Origin: Canna indica
Taxonomy: Eukaryota; Streptophyta; Magnoliopsida; Zingiberales; Cannaceae
Length of the DNA: 64,000 bases
Assembly: GCA_034359265.1 (NCBI GenBank)
Contig: CP136896.1
Coordinates: 32,986,001 to 33,050,000, forward strand
Reading direction: 5' to 3'
A program made the position numbers and the translations under genes. The number at the start of each line of letters is the position of its first letter. Position 1 is the first letter of the stretch. Shown here in pieces: positions 46,901-57,453 of this stretch. The notes under the pieces were generated by a model. It was not told where the DNA came from, did not search any database, and saw only the letters and a program-made list of their open reading frames with translations.

Positions 46901-47457
46901 CAATTCTCATACAAAGGTTCATCGGCAGCTTTCAACATCTCGTAAAATTCTGCAGCTTCTTTATTCGGTAATTCAATCTCTACCGCAGCCCCTACTTCTG
47001 TGATATCAACAGCTGTAGTATCTGGTGGGACTGATGTCTGAAGAACTGGCCGATCAACATTATCATTCAGGTGGAATTGACCCCCAAGACTATCAAGTAT
47101 CATAGTTCTATAGGGATTACATTGACTGGATGAAGAAGCACCAGCAGAGGAAGATTCACCATATGTTTGAACGACAGGATTGCTCGACGTCCCGACTTCG
47201 CGTGACTCCCCGTGACAAGTCCATAGAAAATATCTTGGTGCAAATCCTTTGGTATATAGATGCAGAGTGACAGTCTCCCGATCCAAAAATCGTCCATTTG
47301 AACAAATGCGACACGGACATCGGATTTGATCACCCATGCTAACGAAATTCCGATTCGAATAGGCGAAATTTAGGAAGTACGTTATGCCTAATCGAAACTC
47401 ATTCGTTAAAGCTCCACGATCAAGACGTCGGTACATCCAACTTCGATCAGCCGACAT
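43996..47457 (-). pseudogene. TNP2-type CACTA transposase with two in-frame stop codons
   Basis: A single frame of about 1,154 codons from ATG 47457 to TAA 43996. The N-terminus is a transposase-associated domain (SWMYRRLDRGALTNEF; CPCRICSN). Next come the TNP2 core (FMSKKTAPYMSWHA; LCTDGFNPFG; LPYWSSLLIRHNLDVMHIEKN) and the DUF4218 region (SHDCHVFMQRLLPIAF; EHLPIHLAYEARVGGPVQYRW). DUF4216 follows (VYYAKYP lies after the second stop), then an acidic tail rich in Glu and Asp. The stops are TAG at 46602-46600, after CQHPRYKEKKSVR, and TGA at 44322-44320, after NEPFILAS. There is no frameshift. Plant TNP2 proteins are the catalytic transposases of CACTA elements. The few lesions suggest recent inactivation, unless a stop is spliced out. 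Confidence 0.92.
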
Positions 47458-48570
47458 GATTCTGTCAATCAATGATAATTTCTTTGGTTAATGTCTTTAG
47501 GTGAGATTGTCCTATTCAATTCGGGATTTATGTTATTTGAACTGCACTTACATTTTTATTTTAACTGTTAACTAATTATTCTAAATTTCGGCAGCATCTC
47601 CCTATAGTTCTCCAAATACGCATATCATCTGGGCGCGTATCGGAGAACAAGAGAGATGTTGCTGAAATTTAGAATAATTAGATAACAGTTAAAATAAAAA
47701 CGTAAGTGCAGTACAAATAACTATATTCCCAAATTGTCCAATCAGGGACAATTCAAGAATTGTACATCGTATAAAAGATCATCTACTTTTTTTACACGAA
47801 CATACAATCCCCGAACGGATCTAAGGTTTTGCTAAATCATATCCGACTCGTCGATGCGTACGTGAAACATATGAACTCGTCGGATGCATGATTATTTTCT
47901 AAATGTTTCGAGACCGTTCGAGTCCATATTGGACGATTCCGGCGCGCGTCCGAAGTGGACGATACCGGCACACGTCTGAAGTGGACGATTCCGGCGCACG
48001 TCCGAAGTGGACGATACCGGCGCGCGTCCGAAGTGGACGATTCTGGCGCGCGTCCGAAGTGGACGATTCCGGCGCGCGTCCGAAGTGGACGATTCTGGCG
48101 CGCGTCCGAAATTAATCTAAACCCTAATAATTAATCTAACAAATTAAACAATTAATCTAAACAATTAATTAACAATTATAAAACAATTAATTAACAATTA
48201 TAAAACAATATAAATTATATATAAAATTATAAATTCCGGCGCCGGAGTCAGGTGGACTCCGACGCCGGCGTACAGTGGCCGGACACACTGTCCGGCCACT
48301 GTACAAGGTCCGGCGGCGGCCATCGGCCGACCGCCGCCGGCCGAAACCCTAGAAATAGGGTTTCGGTCGGATTGATTCCCGCCGGCCACAACGGGAAGAG
48401 ACGGCCGGCCGGCGAGGCATACCTGAACAAGTCGGCAGCAGCGGGAGGAGGAAGAGGCGTCGTCGGCGTCGGCAGCAGCGGCAGCGGCGGCGAGAGGCGA
48501 GAGCAGGAGCGGCGGCGGTAGCAGCGGGAGGAAGAAGGGTCGGGCGCGACTGGTGCCCTATATAAACTTA
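47458..48570 (-). other. 5' region of the CACTA element with a 26-bp minisatellite
   Basis: Upstream of TNP2 on the minus strand, so the likely promoter and leader region. At about 47925-48110 a 26-bp unit (GTCCGAAGTGGACGATTCCG plus GCGCGC) is repeated about seven times; each unit contains the palindrome-like GTCCGAAGTGGAC. A GC-rich part follows at 48235-48560. The stretch 47740-47890 is closely similar, in reverse complement, to 62960-63100 of the second CACTA element. Confidence 0.7.
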
Positions 48571-48855
48571 TCAGCAATGGCTCACTCGCCCGTTAGAAAG
48601 CCGTTGCTGATAAGTTATCATCAACAACGGCTCACTTATCCGTTAGAAAGCTGTTGCTGATAATTACAATATCAGCAATGGCTCGCCTTTCCGTCAGAAA
48701 GCCGTTGCGGATAATTAAAATAATCCGCAATGGCTCGCGTGTCCGTTAGAACGCCGTTGCAGATACAAATATCTGCAACGGCTCGAGCGGCCGTAAGAAC
48801 CCCGTTGCAAATAGCAACGGCTTGAGCGGCCGTTGCTGATAGCCGTTGCTGAAGA
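48570..48855. repeat. Right subterminal repeat array of the CACTA element
   Basis: Repeated units of TATCAGCAAYGGCTC...CCGTTAGAAAGCCGTTGCTGATAA in alternating orientation. The motif is the same as at the left end. Confidence 0.8.
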
Positions 48856-48875
48856 CCTAATTTCTTGTAGTGTTA

Positions 48876-49552
48876 TAGAGACAACATTAAAGCATGAATA
48901 TTCAACAATTATACTAAGATTTTTGCAAAACCGAAACCATACCTCATTCTTGGAATTTCCCAAACTTTTCATTTCATTTTCCATTTTCTTCATAATATCC
49001 TTCCATTTTCAATAAATTGCAAATATACTTCATTAATAGTAATCAAACCATATCTACTAGCAAGTTATCGTACTAAATAGAAAAGATGACGATCAAGTAT
49101 CATTTTCAAAGACCTACTTTGCTAAGTAGTATATATTCATTTACAAATAAGTCAAAGTGATACCGAAATGAATAAAAAAGATCTCAAAATGTGAAATTTT
49201 AAAAAATAAAATCTCCAACCCTTCCTATTGGTTGAAAACCGAAAGACCACAATGAGCCTACGATTTAGAACCGCAAGGTCGCATGAGCCCGTTATATGCT
49301 ACATAGGTCTCCGAAGAGATCGGAAATCAAAAGTCAAAAACGTTTTTGAAACTTATCAAGAGCGGAAAATATATCTACTAATATCAAGCATATATCAAAC
49401 TCCAACTATAATTTAAGCAAGAGGGTATAGGAGACAATACCAAAGTCTTTGATGCCAATTTCCATACCTATGGCATCATGATGGCTTGAAGTTGCAACCT
49501 CTTGGAGATTTCTCATTTTGATCCAAGGTCAACTTCAACATTCCATTTCTCT
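48876..49552. other. Non-coding internal sequence of the SIRE-like element
   Basis: Sequence between the CACTA element and the end of gag. No protein motif of protease, integrase or reverse transcriptase was found where pol should follow gag. Confidence 0.55.
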
Positions 49553-50921
49553 TTACCCTTGTGTGGTAGCTACCTCTACAAGAGAGCATGAAACTTTTGG
49601 TACCCAAATGGCTTTGGGTCCTTGGGGGTTAGATGGCCTAGGAATCCAAAGTGTCCTAGCAACACTTGGTTTTCTCTTCAATGCACAATCATGGATAGCA
49701 TGGCCAAAAATACCACAACAAAAGCAATGTCCATTAAACTTCTTTTCATTTTTGCTATGGACATGAGATCTATCATTAGAATGCTTAACATGTGAACTAT
49801 GATGAGCATGAGCATTCTTAAAGGAAGTATTCTTGTTTTGAGGTTTCCTAAATGTGACATTCTTAAAAGAGGAAGCATTAACTTTCCTACTCAAAACCAA
49901 CATCTCATTCTTCAACTCATGCAATTCTCAACTCTTAATTTTTCATTCTCAAGTCTGAAATCATTTTTCAAATCATTACTCCTAAGTTTCATTTTTGATT
50001 TCAAATCTTCATTTTCATTTGTCAAATCTTTAACCTCACTTTTTAAATTCTCAATTTCAAGCTTAAAATCATCATGGCAAGAAACAAGTGTACTTGTATT
50101 CAATTTTTCATTTTTTAGTTCATGCACATGAGAACTAAGCCTTAAATTTTTCTTCTTTAGTTTTCTATTTTTCTTGTTCTTTTTCATAAGCAAGGCATAC
50201 ACTTCTTTTTGCATTCTTCTAGTAGTTCTTCATAAGACATGTCAAGGGATTTAGAGCTACTAGAATAGCTATTTTGATCATGACTAGAAGACGGTAAATA
50301 TACCTCATTCCGAAGACCCATGAGGCAAAAGTTAGATGTAGCTTCATCGTCATGTCTAGAAGAGGCTTCACTTGATTGAGATGTGGATGGAGAAGCACAC
50401 TTCTTCTTTTTGGATTTCTTCTTCAAGAGAGGACAATTCATCTTCTTGTGTCCCGTCTCTTGGCAAAGGAAGCACCTAAGTTTACGTTTCCGATTCTTGC
50501 TTGTGCTCCTTTGGCTAGAAGTGCTTTGGGCATCAAAACCAAGGTTAGTACTAGGGGGATGACCATTGTCATCACCACCTTCATTAGAAGTGCCAATCTC
50601 TTCGGTTTTGGCATAATCATATAGCATATTTAAAGTTGCCCAAATAGCAAAAGCCGAAGTACAATGCATGACTTTTTCAAGGATGCTATTAGGTAAGGTA
50701 CAAAATATGGAATACATAACATCTCCATTAGATTGAAACATTTTCTTGTCAAGTTCACTCCAATCATTCATGTCAACCTTAGGTTCAATGTATTCTAATT
50801 TTAACATGTTATAAACATCAAAACCTCTAGTCTTTAAGTAGATGTACATGCTAGACTTCCAAAGACCAAAGTTCGATTCATCAAACCTAGGAGGTGAAGA
50901 CGCTACTGACTCTAGTGCCAT
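49553..50921 (-). pseudogene. SIRE-like copia gag with two zinc knuckles, frameshifted
   Basis: The start codon at 50921 lies 54 bp beyond the primer-binding site and opens MALESVASSPPRFDESNFGLW. The gag core (SILEKVMHCTSAFAIWATL) is followed by a knuckle CFLCQETGHKKMNCP near 50470 and a Lys/Ser-rich linker. A long coiled coil comes next (about 50210-49915). A second knuckle, CFCCGIFGHAIHDC, lies near 49715, then PQGPKAIWVPKVS. Frame changes occur near 50195 and 49920, so the protein is broken. Two knuckles with a coiled coil is the layout of the long gag of the SIRE/Maximus lineage. Pol does not follow. Confidence 0.85.
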
Positions 50922-50974
50922 TTGAAGATAGAGACAAATTGTAGAAGAGATGGTGAAATATCAAACTATGACCC

Positions 50975-50986
50975 ACTCTGATACCA
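50975..50986 (-). other. Primer-binding site of the SIRE-like element
   Basis: On the minus strand TGGTATCAGAGT, two bases inside the 5' LTR, complements the 3' end of initiator tRNA-Met apart from the last base. It fixes the element's orientation and the LTR boundary at 50989. Confidence 0.85.
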
Positions 50987-50988
50987 AA

Positions 50989-52579
50989 TGTTGGTGAAAT
51001 GGCCACACTAGAGGGGGGGGGTGAATAGTGTGTTAACTAAATCAATTAACCTAAATTCGATTTTAAACGTTTTCTTAAACTACTTAGGCAATTCACAATT
51101 GAACGACTAAATGCGAAAGCGATTAATGATAAAATAATTAACACAAACAAAATATCAATGCTAACACAATAATTTATAGTGGTTCGGCCCCAATGCCTAC
51201 TCCACTACCTAAGCACCCTGCTTAGGATTTCCAAACTAGGTTTACTAGATTATATCGTTTACCTTACAAAGAGGACTTCACAACGAAAAATCTCCGTTCT
51301 CAAACCGAAGGCACTTCCACACCTGGAAGTATGCCACCTTCCTACCAAGATCACTCTCCCACCTCAACCTAAGGGACAACTCAACTAATCCTAGTAAACT
51401 AAGTTTACAATGGTGGATTTAAGCCTTAACACCAAGGCAATCACCAACTCAATCAAACCTAGCAACCTAGGTTTATACACTTCATATACAATCAAAATAA
51501 ACAATAAAATACAATAAGAATTGGAGCAATAAATCAAACAACAAGTACTTAGCTCCAAAAGAAACTCCCTAGTCATCTTAATGCCTTGAGAAGATGAATC
51601 TATGAAGCTTGAAGGCTAAATCAACAAGTGGAGATCAAAACTAGGGCTTTTGCAAGGATGGCTCAATGAAAGCTTGTAGAGATGCTTAGGATCACACTTT
51701 GAGGCTTGGAAGCATCAATAGTAGGCTAGAAATGAGTTTGGGATGGGTATTTATAACCCTCCAACACTCAAGGCTCATAAACGGACATTTTTCTACCTGT
51801 TGCTAATGACCTGTCACTTGCCGGTCGATCGTCAGTTGATCGACCAAGCGACTGAAGGCATTCTGCCCATTCTGGGCTTCGGTCGGTCGACTGAAATACC
51901 TTCTTCTTCTCCCGGTCACTAGTCAGTCGACCGAACCTAGGCAGACTGCTTGGTTTGGCTGATTTTTTTTGCTTGTTAATAACTTTTAAACATAAATATT
52001 ATATAAGGATTACCCCCCATTTGGATTCAATAAGAATATCTAAAAAATCAAAATCCTTAAGAATCAAAATCTAACTTTTGGGGTCTAGTACAAATTTCTG
52101 AAAAATGGAAATTTTATAATCTTCCGGTTCAAATATGGGTAGGCTAAAGGCTTCCAAAAAATTCTTAAAAATATCTCGTTATCTAGTTTTTACCTAAGGA
52201 ACAATTACCAGCACTTTTGGTGCCAAGAAAATGTCTAGGTCATATAGCCCTCCAAGGAGCTCCCTAGGCTTAGTGAATTTCAAAGCATTTTCTAATTTTT
52301 TGACTTTTCGTGTTTTGGGTTTCGGGTTTGATTTTTGGGTTTCGTTGCATCATCATGAGGATTTATAACACATTCTAGACACCCTAAACCTAAACTCTAT
52401 CTTCCCGAAGAATCCCGAGCGTCCTTGCCGATTTCTCTGATTTCTTTGATTTTTCTGATCGGGGACGTCGAACGCTAATGGACTTGGAACCTGGAAGTAT
52501 TTATCAATGAAACATTAGTTCCATGTTTATTATCATCAAAATCAAGATTAAGATCAAGGTAGAAAACCTTAGGCCAACA
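50989..52579 (-). repeat. 5' LTR of the SIRE-like element
   Basis: The + strand starts TGTTGGTGAAATGGCCACAC and ends AAAACCTTAGGCCAACA, giving TG...CA on the minus strand. It is about 1.59 kb and matches the solo LTR at 27196-28869 along its length. Words with CGGTCGATCG, similar to the palindromic block of that solo LTR, occur at about 51820-51950. Confidence 0.85.
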
Positions 52580-52934
52580 CCCAGCGGCGGAGCTTCCTCT
52601 TTCTTTTCGAGGTCCGGTGACGTTGAGGAGATGGACCTTTGGCGAGGGACCGTCTGTGGAGGTGGTCTGCGGCTGGATGTAGACTCGAAGGAGATGCTTT
52701 CTTCATGCTGATATCTCCTTCTCAGAGAACGACAAGCTTCTTCTCGTCGAGACTAGCTGTGTTAGTCTCATCTCATGTTCTTTCCACGCGAACACTGCCG
52801 AAATGGGATGCAACACAAAGATCCTGTCTCCTTCCTTTCCAAGGAAGGACTCGTTCTTTCAAGCTCTCCCTCAAGTACTTGCACTAGCTAGAACAACGAT
52901 CTCTCCTCCTCGGCACTCTCTCACCAGAACGACG
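52580..52934. other. Gene-like fragment between two LTRs, not identified
   Basis: More GC-rich than its surroundings. One + strand frame runs without a stop from about 52685 to 52934 (CFLHADISFSENDKLLLVE; MGCNTKILSPSFPRKDSFF) and another from 52639 to 52887. I recognise neither. It is cut by LTRs on both sides. It may be a captured piece of a host gene or an unknown internal part of an LTR element. The word AACGATCTCTCCTCCTC at its end recurs (one change) right after the following LTR at 56443. Confidence 0.3.
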
Positions 52935-55900
52935 TGTTGGCCTAAGGTTTTCAACCTTGGTCTTAATCTCGGTTTTGATGATAACAAACATGGAACTAAT
53001 GTTTGAGCAAGAAATATTTTTAGATTACATATCGGTTTGCATGCGACGTCCCCAATCGAAAAAATCACAAAAAATCAAGAATCGAAGGCTTCGGAGTCGA
53101 GCATGTCAAAATTAGTTTAGGACTTAATTTCTTTTATTGTAAATGTTCATAAGCCTTAGTTTGACGTTCTCATTGAGTTCACAATCCAAAAAACCGAACC
53201 CCGAACCCGAAAACTTAAAAACTAGAAAAATCAAAAAACGGTCTTGAAAATTTCTAAGTATAGGGGGCTCTTTGGAGGGCTACATAATTTAGATATTTTT
53301 TTGCTATCAAAAGACTCAATAATTGTTCCTTAGGTAAAAACAAATTAATGACATATTTTAAAGGAATTTTTGGAAACCTTTAACCTAAAAAAATAAGGCT
53401 TGAAAGGCTAGAAACCTCCAAACTACCCAGAATTCCCAGAATGCCCTGAGCTAGTTTTTTAAAAAACTATCCAAAATTCTCAGAATGCCCCCAAACTACT
53501 CCTTTTCAAATTAAAGAAGGTTTGAACGGCTCTTTGCTTCCATACCCCAATACCAACTCTATAAATACACCCAAAACTCCCTTCCTAAGGCTCCCAACTA
53601 TTCATTGAGCCATTCTAACAATATTTGGAGCCTTTCTTGAGTCATTCCTCTCAAACCTTAGCTTTGAGCTTCTACCTCCTTGATTGAGCCTTCAACCTTG
53701 TGTTTCATCATCAAAGGCATCAAGAGGATGCTAGGATCTTGTGTTGGAGCTAAGTATTATATTTATTGTGTTTTTGCTCCATTTATATTTGTATTTTGTT
53801 GTTATTCTCATTGTATATCAAGTTGTGAAAACCTAGAGTGATAGGTTTGTGTCACGCCCCAACTCAGGGTTACGTGACCGGCCAGGGTATACGTGCCTAT
53901 ACCCCGCAGCCTAAACCATGCACATACCAACTCAACAAATAATATAGTGAAAAGAAATAACAAGTTTTATTTTAAAGAAAAGTGAACCAAAACAAAGTTT
54001 AATCAAGTAGCTCAAATGAAACAAAAAGTGCGAAATAACATTTTAAGTTCACCAGTTCAAAAGACATGAATAATCGGGAAAGGCCCTCCGAACTTATTCC
54101 TTACCACCACCTCGGGGATAATCGGGTAGGCCCTCCGAACTTATCCCACGAGGCTAAACCAGAACAATCGGGAAAGACCATCCGAACTTGTTATGCAAGT
54201 TGGGAATTAGCCATCCAACCTCCCGGGCTTAGCCCGCAATCCGGCTCCTCTACGAGCCTCTCTGCCATTCATAAAGATATGACACACCATAACATAAGTC
54301 ATGACTCTCCTACGGTGTCTTAGGGGTGATCCTATTGGAAAGTGTCTCAACACTCCAAAATCCGATCCCAACTCCTAGACCCATAATGCCATGAACCCGT
54401 GTGGTTTTATTTTATGCAAAACTTATGTATTGGTTCATAACAGATTATGATGACCCTTAACTCAATTTTAATTGTGCAATAAAAATTTAAATCACCAAGA
54501 TTAGGGTTTTGTTTTAGGATTTTATTTTAGCTTACTGTTCTGCCCTGTACTGATGTATCTAACCCGAATCTAGTCTCCAAAGTGTGTCCTATATTTCCAA
54601 ACTATATTTTTTGGTCGAAACGATAGGTTACATGACTATATTCACAGAAATACAAACACAACCAGCAAACAAACCAAAATCAGCACATATTCATCATCTC
54701 AGCAAACAATTCCAGCAACATGAAATTTTCAGCATACTATAGAATTAATTCCGAAAATTAACAGAAATTAACCCCTAAATTATCATTAGGAAAGAATACT
54801 AATCCCAAGAATTAATTCACAAAAAACATGCTTTTAATCAAGATTAACAAAAACCCACAACACTTAGATCAAGAATCAAGTTTTAAGATCAAGAACCCCC
54901 TTCTCAAGAATCCCTAAGGCATCAATATCAAGATCTTAATCCAACCACATGATTTCTACCCAAAAATCCCAGATTTAATTCTAAACATGCAATCAACAAT
55001 TCAAGAATCCAAATTAGGAGAATAGATCAAGATTTGCATATCAAGAAAACAAGAAAACTCATTCGGACTTTTCATCGAACACATTGAGGGCGACCCCGGT
55101 TTCCCCCTTGGCCGAGCACCCCTAGGTTTACCCTAGGGCTGCCGAGCCCCATAGGGGAGAGATTCGGGCCTATCCAAGCACAAATTCCAATAACACGACA
55201 AGAAATCAAAGAATAAATCAAGAACAAAGCATAATTACCAAGTCGCTAAGAACAACTTCAAGAATCTGATTAAAATCTCAAAGAGAGAGGGTAAACCACT
55301 CACCTAAATTTGGAAAGATGATTAGAAGAGAACCCCGGACAACGACCCTCGAATCGGCTTAAAAAAAAACTTGGCGGCTTGGCCCAAGGAAGAAGGGGCA
55401 GGCGGCGGCTCCAAGGAAGAGGGAGAGAGCAAGAGGGGGAGTCGGCTGGCTTTGCTAGTGGCTCCCTCGGCTCGGCTCCATAGGGAAAGAAGAAGAGAGG
55501 AGAGGGGGGGGGGGGGGGGGGGGGACCTAGGTGGCTCGGCTCTTGACGGCGGCGGCTCCAAGGGAAGGGGGAAGAGGGCGGCTGGGCTTCCCTTTCTCAA
55601 AATTTTGTGTGCTCCAAATAGGGAGCCACAAGCCAAGGGGAGGGGATTTTATACTCCCTCATCAACCCTAATCCTCCTAACTCTTTTATCAAACCTGCAC
55701 CCGGCTAAAGCTAGATCCAAACCCGCTAACCCGATTAGACTCAGTTAAACTTATTCTAATAAATCACAAGTAATTAATTAAATACACCAATATGAACATA
55801 ATTAACAATTATGCACACACAACATCAAATTAAATAATTTCAACTACCCAAGCCTAAAATTCATAAATTCATATTCTACTTACCCGAGCTCGCAAGCTCG

Positions 55901-56441
55901 CTCCGGACCATGAATCGACTCGGCTTGACCACGAACTAGTCCGGTAGGCTGGCAAACACACATAAGAGGAAAATATTAAATTTAAATATCTAGGATATTA
56001 CAGTTTGTGTGTATGGTGGTAGCCTTGGTGTAGAGGCTTAAGTCCACCGGTGTAAACTTAGTTTGCTAGAGTTAGTTTTGTAGTCCTTAGAATAAGAAGT
56101 GTTGGAGGTACTCTCGGGTGTGAGAGTAACCCTCGGTTGTGAGGGTCGGTGCTTTAGCTTGTAAATCCTCTTGTAGGATACACTTAATCTAGTAAACTAG
56201 AGTTTGAAATCCTAAACGGGGTGCTTAGGTAGTGGAGTAAGCATTGGGGCCGAACCACTATAAATTCATTGTGTTAGCATTGCTCTTGTGCGTGTTTGAT
56301 AACTTATTATTTATCTTGCTTCCGCTTGCTATTAAATTGTGATTTGCCTAAAGTAATCAAGAAATGGTTAAAACTGAATTTAGGTTAAAGTTTTAGTTAA
56401 CACACTATTCAACCCCCTCTAGTGTGGTTATTCAACTTACA
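52935..56441 (+). repeat. SIRE-like LTR, apparently solo, with another solo LTR inside
   Basis: It starts TGTTGGCCTAAGGTTTTC and ends near CTCTAGTGTGGTTATTCAAC at about 56441. Without the insert it is ~1.35 kb, slightly shorter than other copies. No internal region follows on the + strand. Flanking 5-mers CGACG and CAATG agree at only 3 of 5, so the target duplication is unproven. Confidence 0.7.
53850..56002 (-). repeat. Solo LTR of a gypsy element, nested in the SIRE-like LTR
   Basis: It starts TGTCACGCCCCAACTCAGGG and ends GGATATTACA, with perfect 5-bp duplications GTTTG (53845-53849 and 56003-56007). The minus strand reads TGTAATATCC...GGGGCGTGACA, the usual form of plant gypsy LTRs, so the strand is assigned minus. 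A run of 21 G lies at 55504-55524 within a purine-rich block (55380-55580). No coding content. Confidence 0.9.
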
Positions 56442-56478
56442 CAATGATCTCTCCTCCTCCCAGCACAACGATACCGGT

Positions 56479-56754
56479 TGTTGAACACGCCAAGATAAAC
56501 ACGAGAGAGATGCTCAATGGAGAGATGATTTGATTCATAAAATAAGTAGCCTTTTATAGGCTTATAGGACACAATGATAACTCCTAAAGACTCAGTAATT
56601 AACTGATAATTACTCACTAAGCTAACATGATAAATACCCACTAATTAAAGGGATAAATGCTAACTGTGATAAATCAAAACTAATATAAAGGAAAAATACC
56701 AGCTTGGTCAAACAAGCTGTCAACATGAAGCTAGGTGTTGCATTATCTTCAACA
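56479..56754 (-). repeat. Second LTR copy of the small gag-only copia family
   Basis: TGTTGAACACGCCAAGATAA...TTATCTTCAACA, matching 29688-29932, with about 30 extra bp (AGCTTGGTCAAACAAGCTGTC) near the right end. It interrupts or abuts an inverted SIRE-like LTR fragment. No gag is attached, so it is probably a solo LTR. Confidence 0.7.
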
Positions 56755-57453
56755 ATAGAGCCGCTGGGGACATTCTGAGAATTCTGGACAGTTTGACTGG
56801 TTGGGGGCATTTTGGAAATTCTAGATAGTTTTGGTGGTTCTTAACTTTAAAACATAAATGTTAATAAGGAAGTACCCCCATTTGGGATTCAATAAAAATA
56901 TCTAAAAAATTAAAATACCTAAAAATCAAAATCTAAATTTTAGGGTCTAGTACAAATTTGCGAAAACTAGAAATTTTAAAATCTCCTGGGCCAAATATGA
57001 ATATGTTAAAGCTTTTCAAAATTTCCTTAAAAATAGGTCTTTAACTTGTTTTTACCTAAGGAAAAATTACCAGCACTTTTGATACCAAGAAAGTATCTAA
57101 ATTATGTAGCCCTCTAAGGAGCCCCCTATATTTTGAAATTTTCAAGACCATTTTTTGATTTTTTTGTTTTTTAAGTTTTCGGGATTAAGGTTTCAGTTCT
57201 TTGGATTCTTATGCATCAAATAGAGTATATACATATAATCTAGAAACTCTAGACCTAGAGTCAACCTTCCTGATGAATCCTGAGTGTCAACTAGCGTCCT
57301 TGCGGTTTCTTCGATTTCTTCGATTTTTTCAATCAGGAATGTCACGCGCAAACCAATATGAAATCTGAAAATATTTCTTGCTCAAATATTAGTTCCATGT
57401 CTGTTATCATCAAAGCCGAGATTACAACCAAGGTTGAAAACCTTAGGCCAACA
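56755..57453 (-). repeat. SIRE-like LTR fragment, minus orientation
   Basis: Matches the last ~600 bp of the 5' LTR at 52579 and ends AAAACCTTAGGCCAACA at 57453. It is in the opposite orientation to the LTR at 52935. It is truncated on the left by the copia LTR. Confidence 0.75.

Larger units (their letters stand above)
41751..48872 (-). mobile_element. CACTA (En/Spm-type) transposon
   Basis: The ends are CACTACTAGAAAAATGGGCA and the inverted TAATTTCTTGTAGTG, with 3-bp TTA duplications on both sides (41748-41750, 48873-48875). Both termini and target size are those of CACTA elements. Subterminal arrays of AGCAACGGC and its complement fill 41764-42110 and 48570-48855. On the minus strand it encodes a TNP2-type transposase (47457-43996) and then a five-exon second gene (43920-42385). 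The size (7.1 kb) is right for an autonomous element, but TNP2 has two in-frame stops. Confidence 0.95.
31549..52579 (-). mobile_element. SIRE-like copia LTR element, gag-only, carrying three nested DNA transposons
   Basis: On the minus strand: 5' LTR 52579-50989, tRNA-Met-type primer-binding site, gag 50921-49553, about 3 kb of non-coding internal sequence, a polypurine tract (CAAAAAGGGGGAGAT, 34262-34248) and a 3' LTR from 34247. There is no pol. The internal part is opened by a hAT (34729-38655), a PIF/Harbinger-like element (about 39869-41291) and a CACTA element (41751-48872). Without those it is about 4.3 kb. The 3' LTR is broken by a gypsy LTR fragment and cut at 31549, so the element is defective. 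It resembles the large gag-only derivatives known in plants, which use proteins of autonomous relatives. Confidence 0.8.

Noticed and set aside
47903..48115. Open frame with repeated WTIPARVRSGR-like peptides
   Set aside because: It is a 26-bp tandem repeat upstream of TNP2; 26 is not a multiple of three, so the peptide pattern drifts, and no start context is seen.
55322..55748. Open frames in the purine-rich part of the solo gypsy LTR
   Set aside because: Low-complexity sequence within an LTR; peptides are Pro/Ser/Leu or Gly/Arg rich with no family signal.
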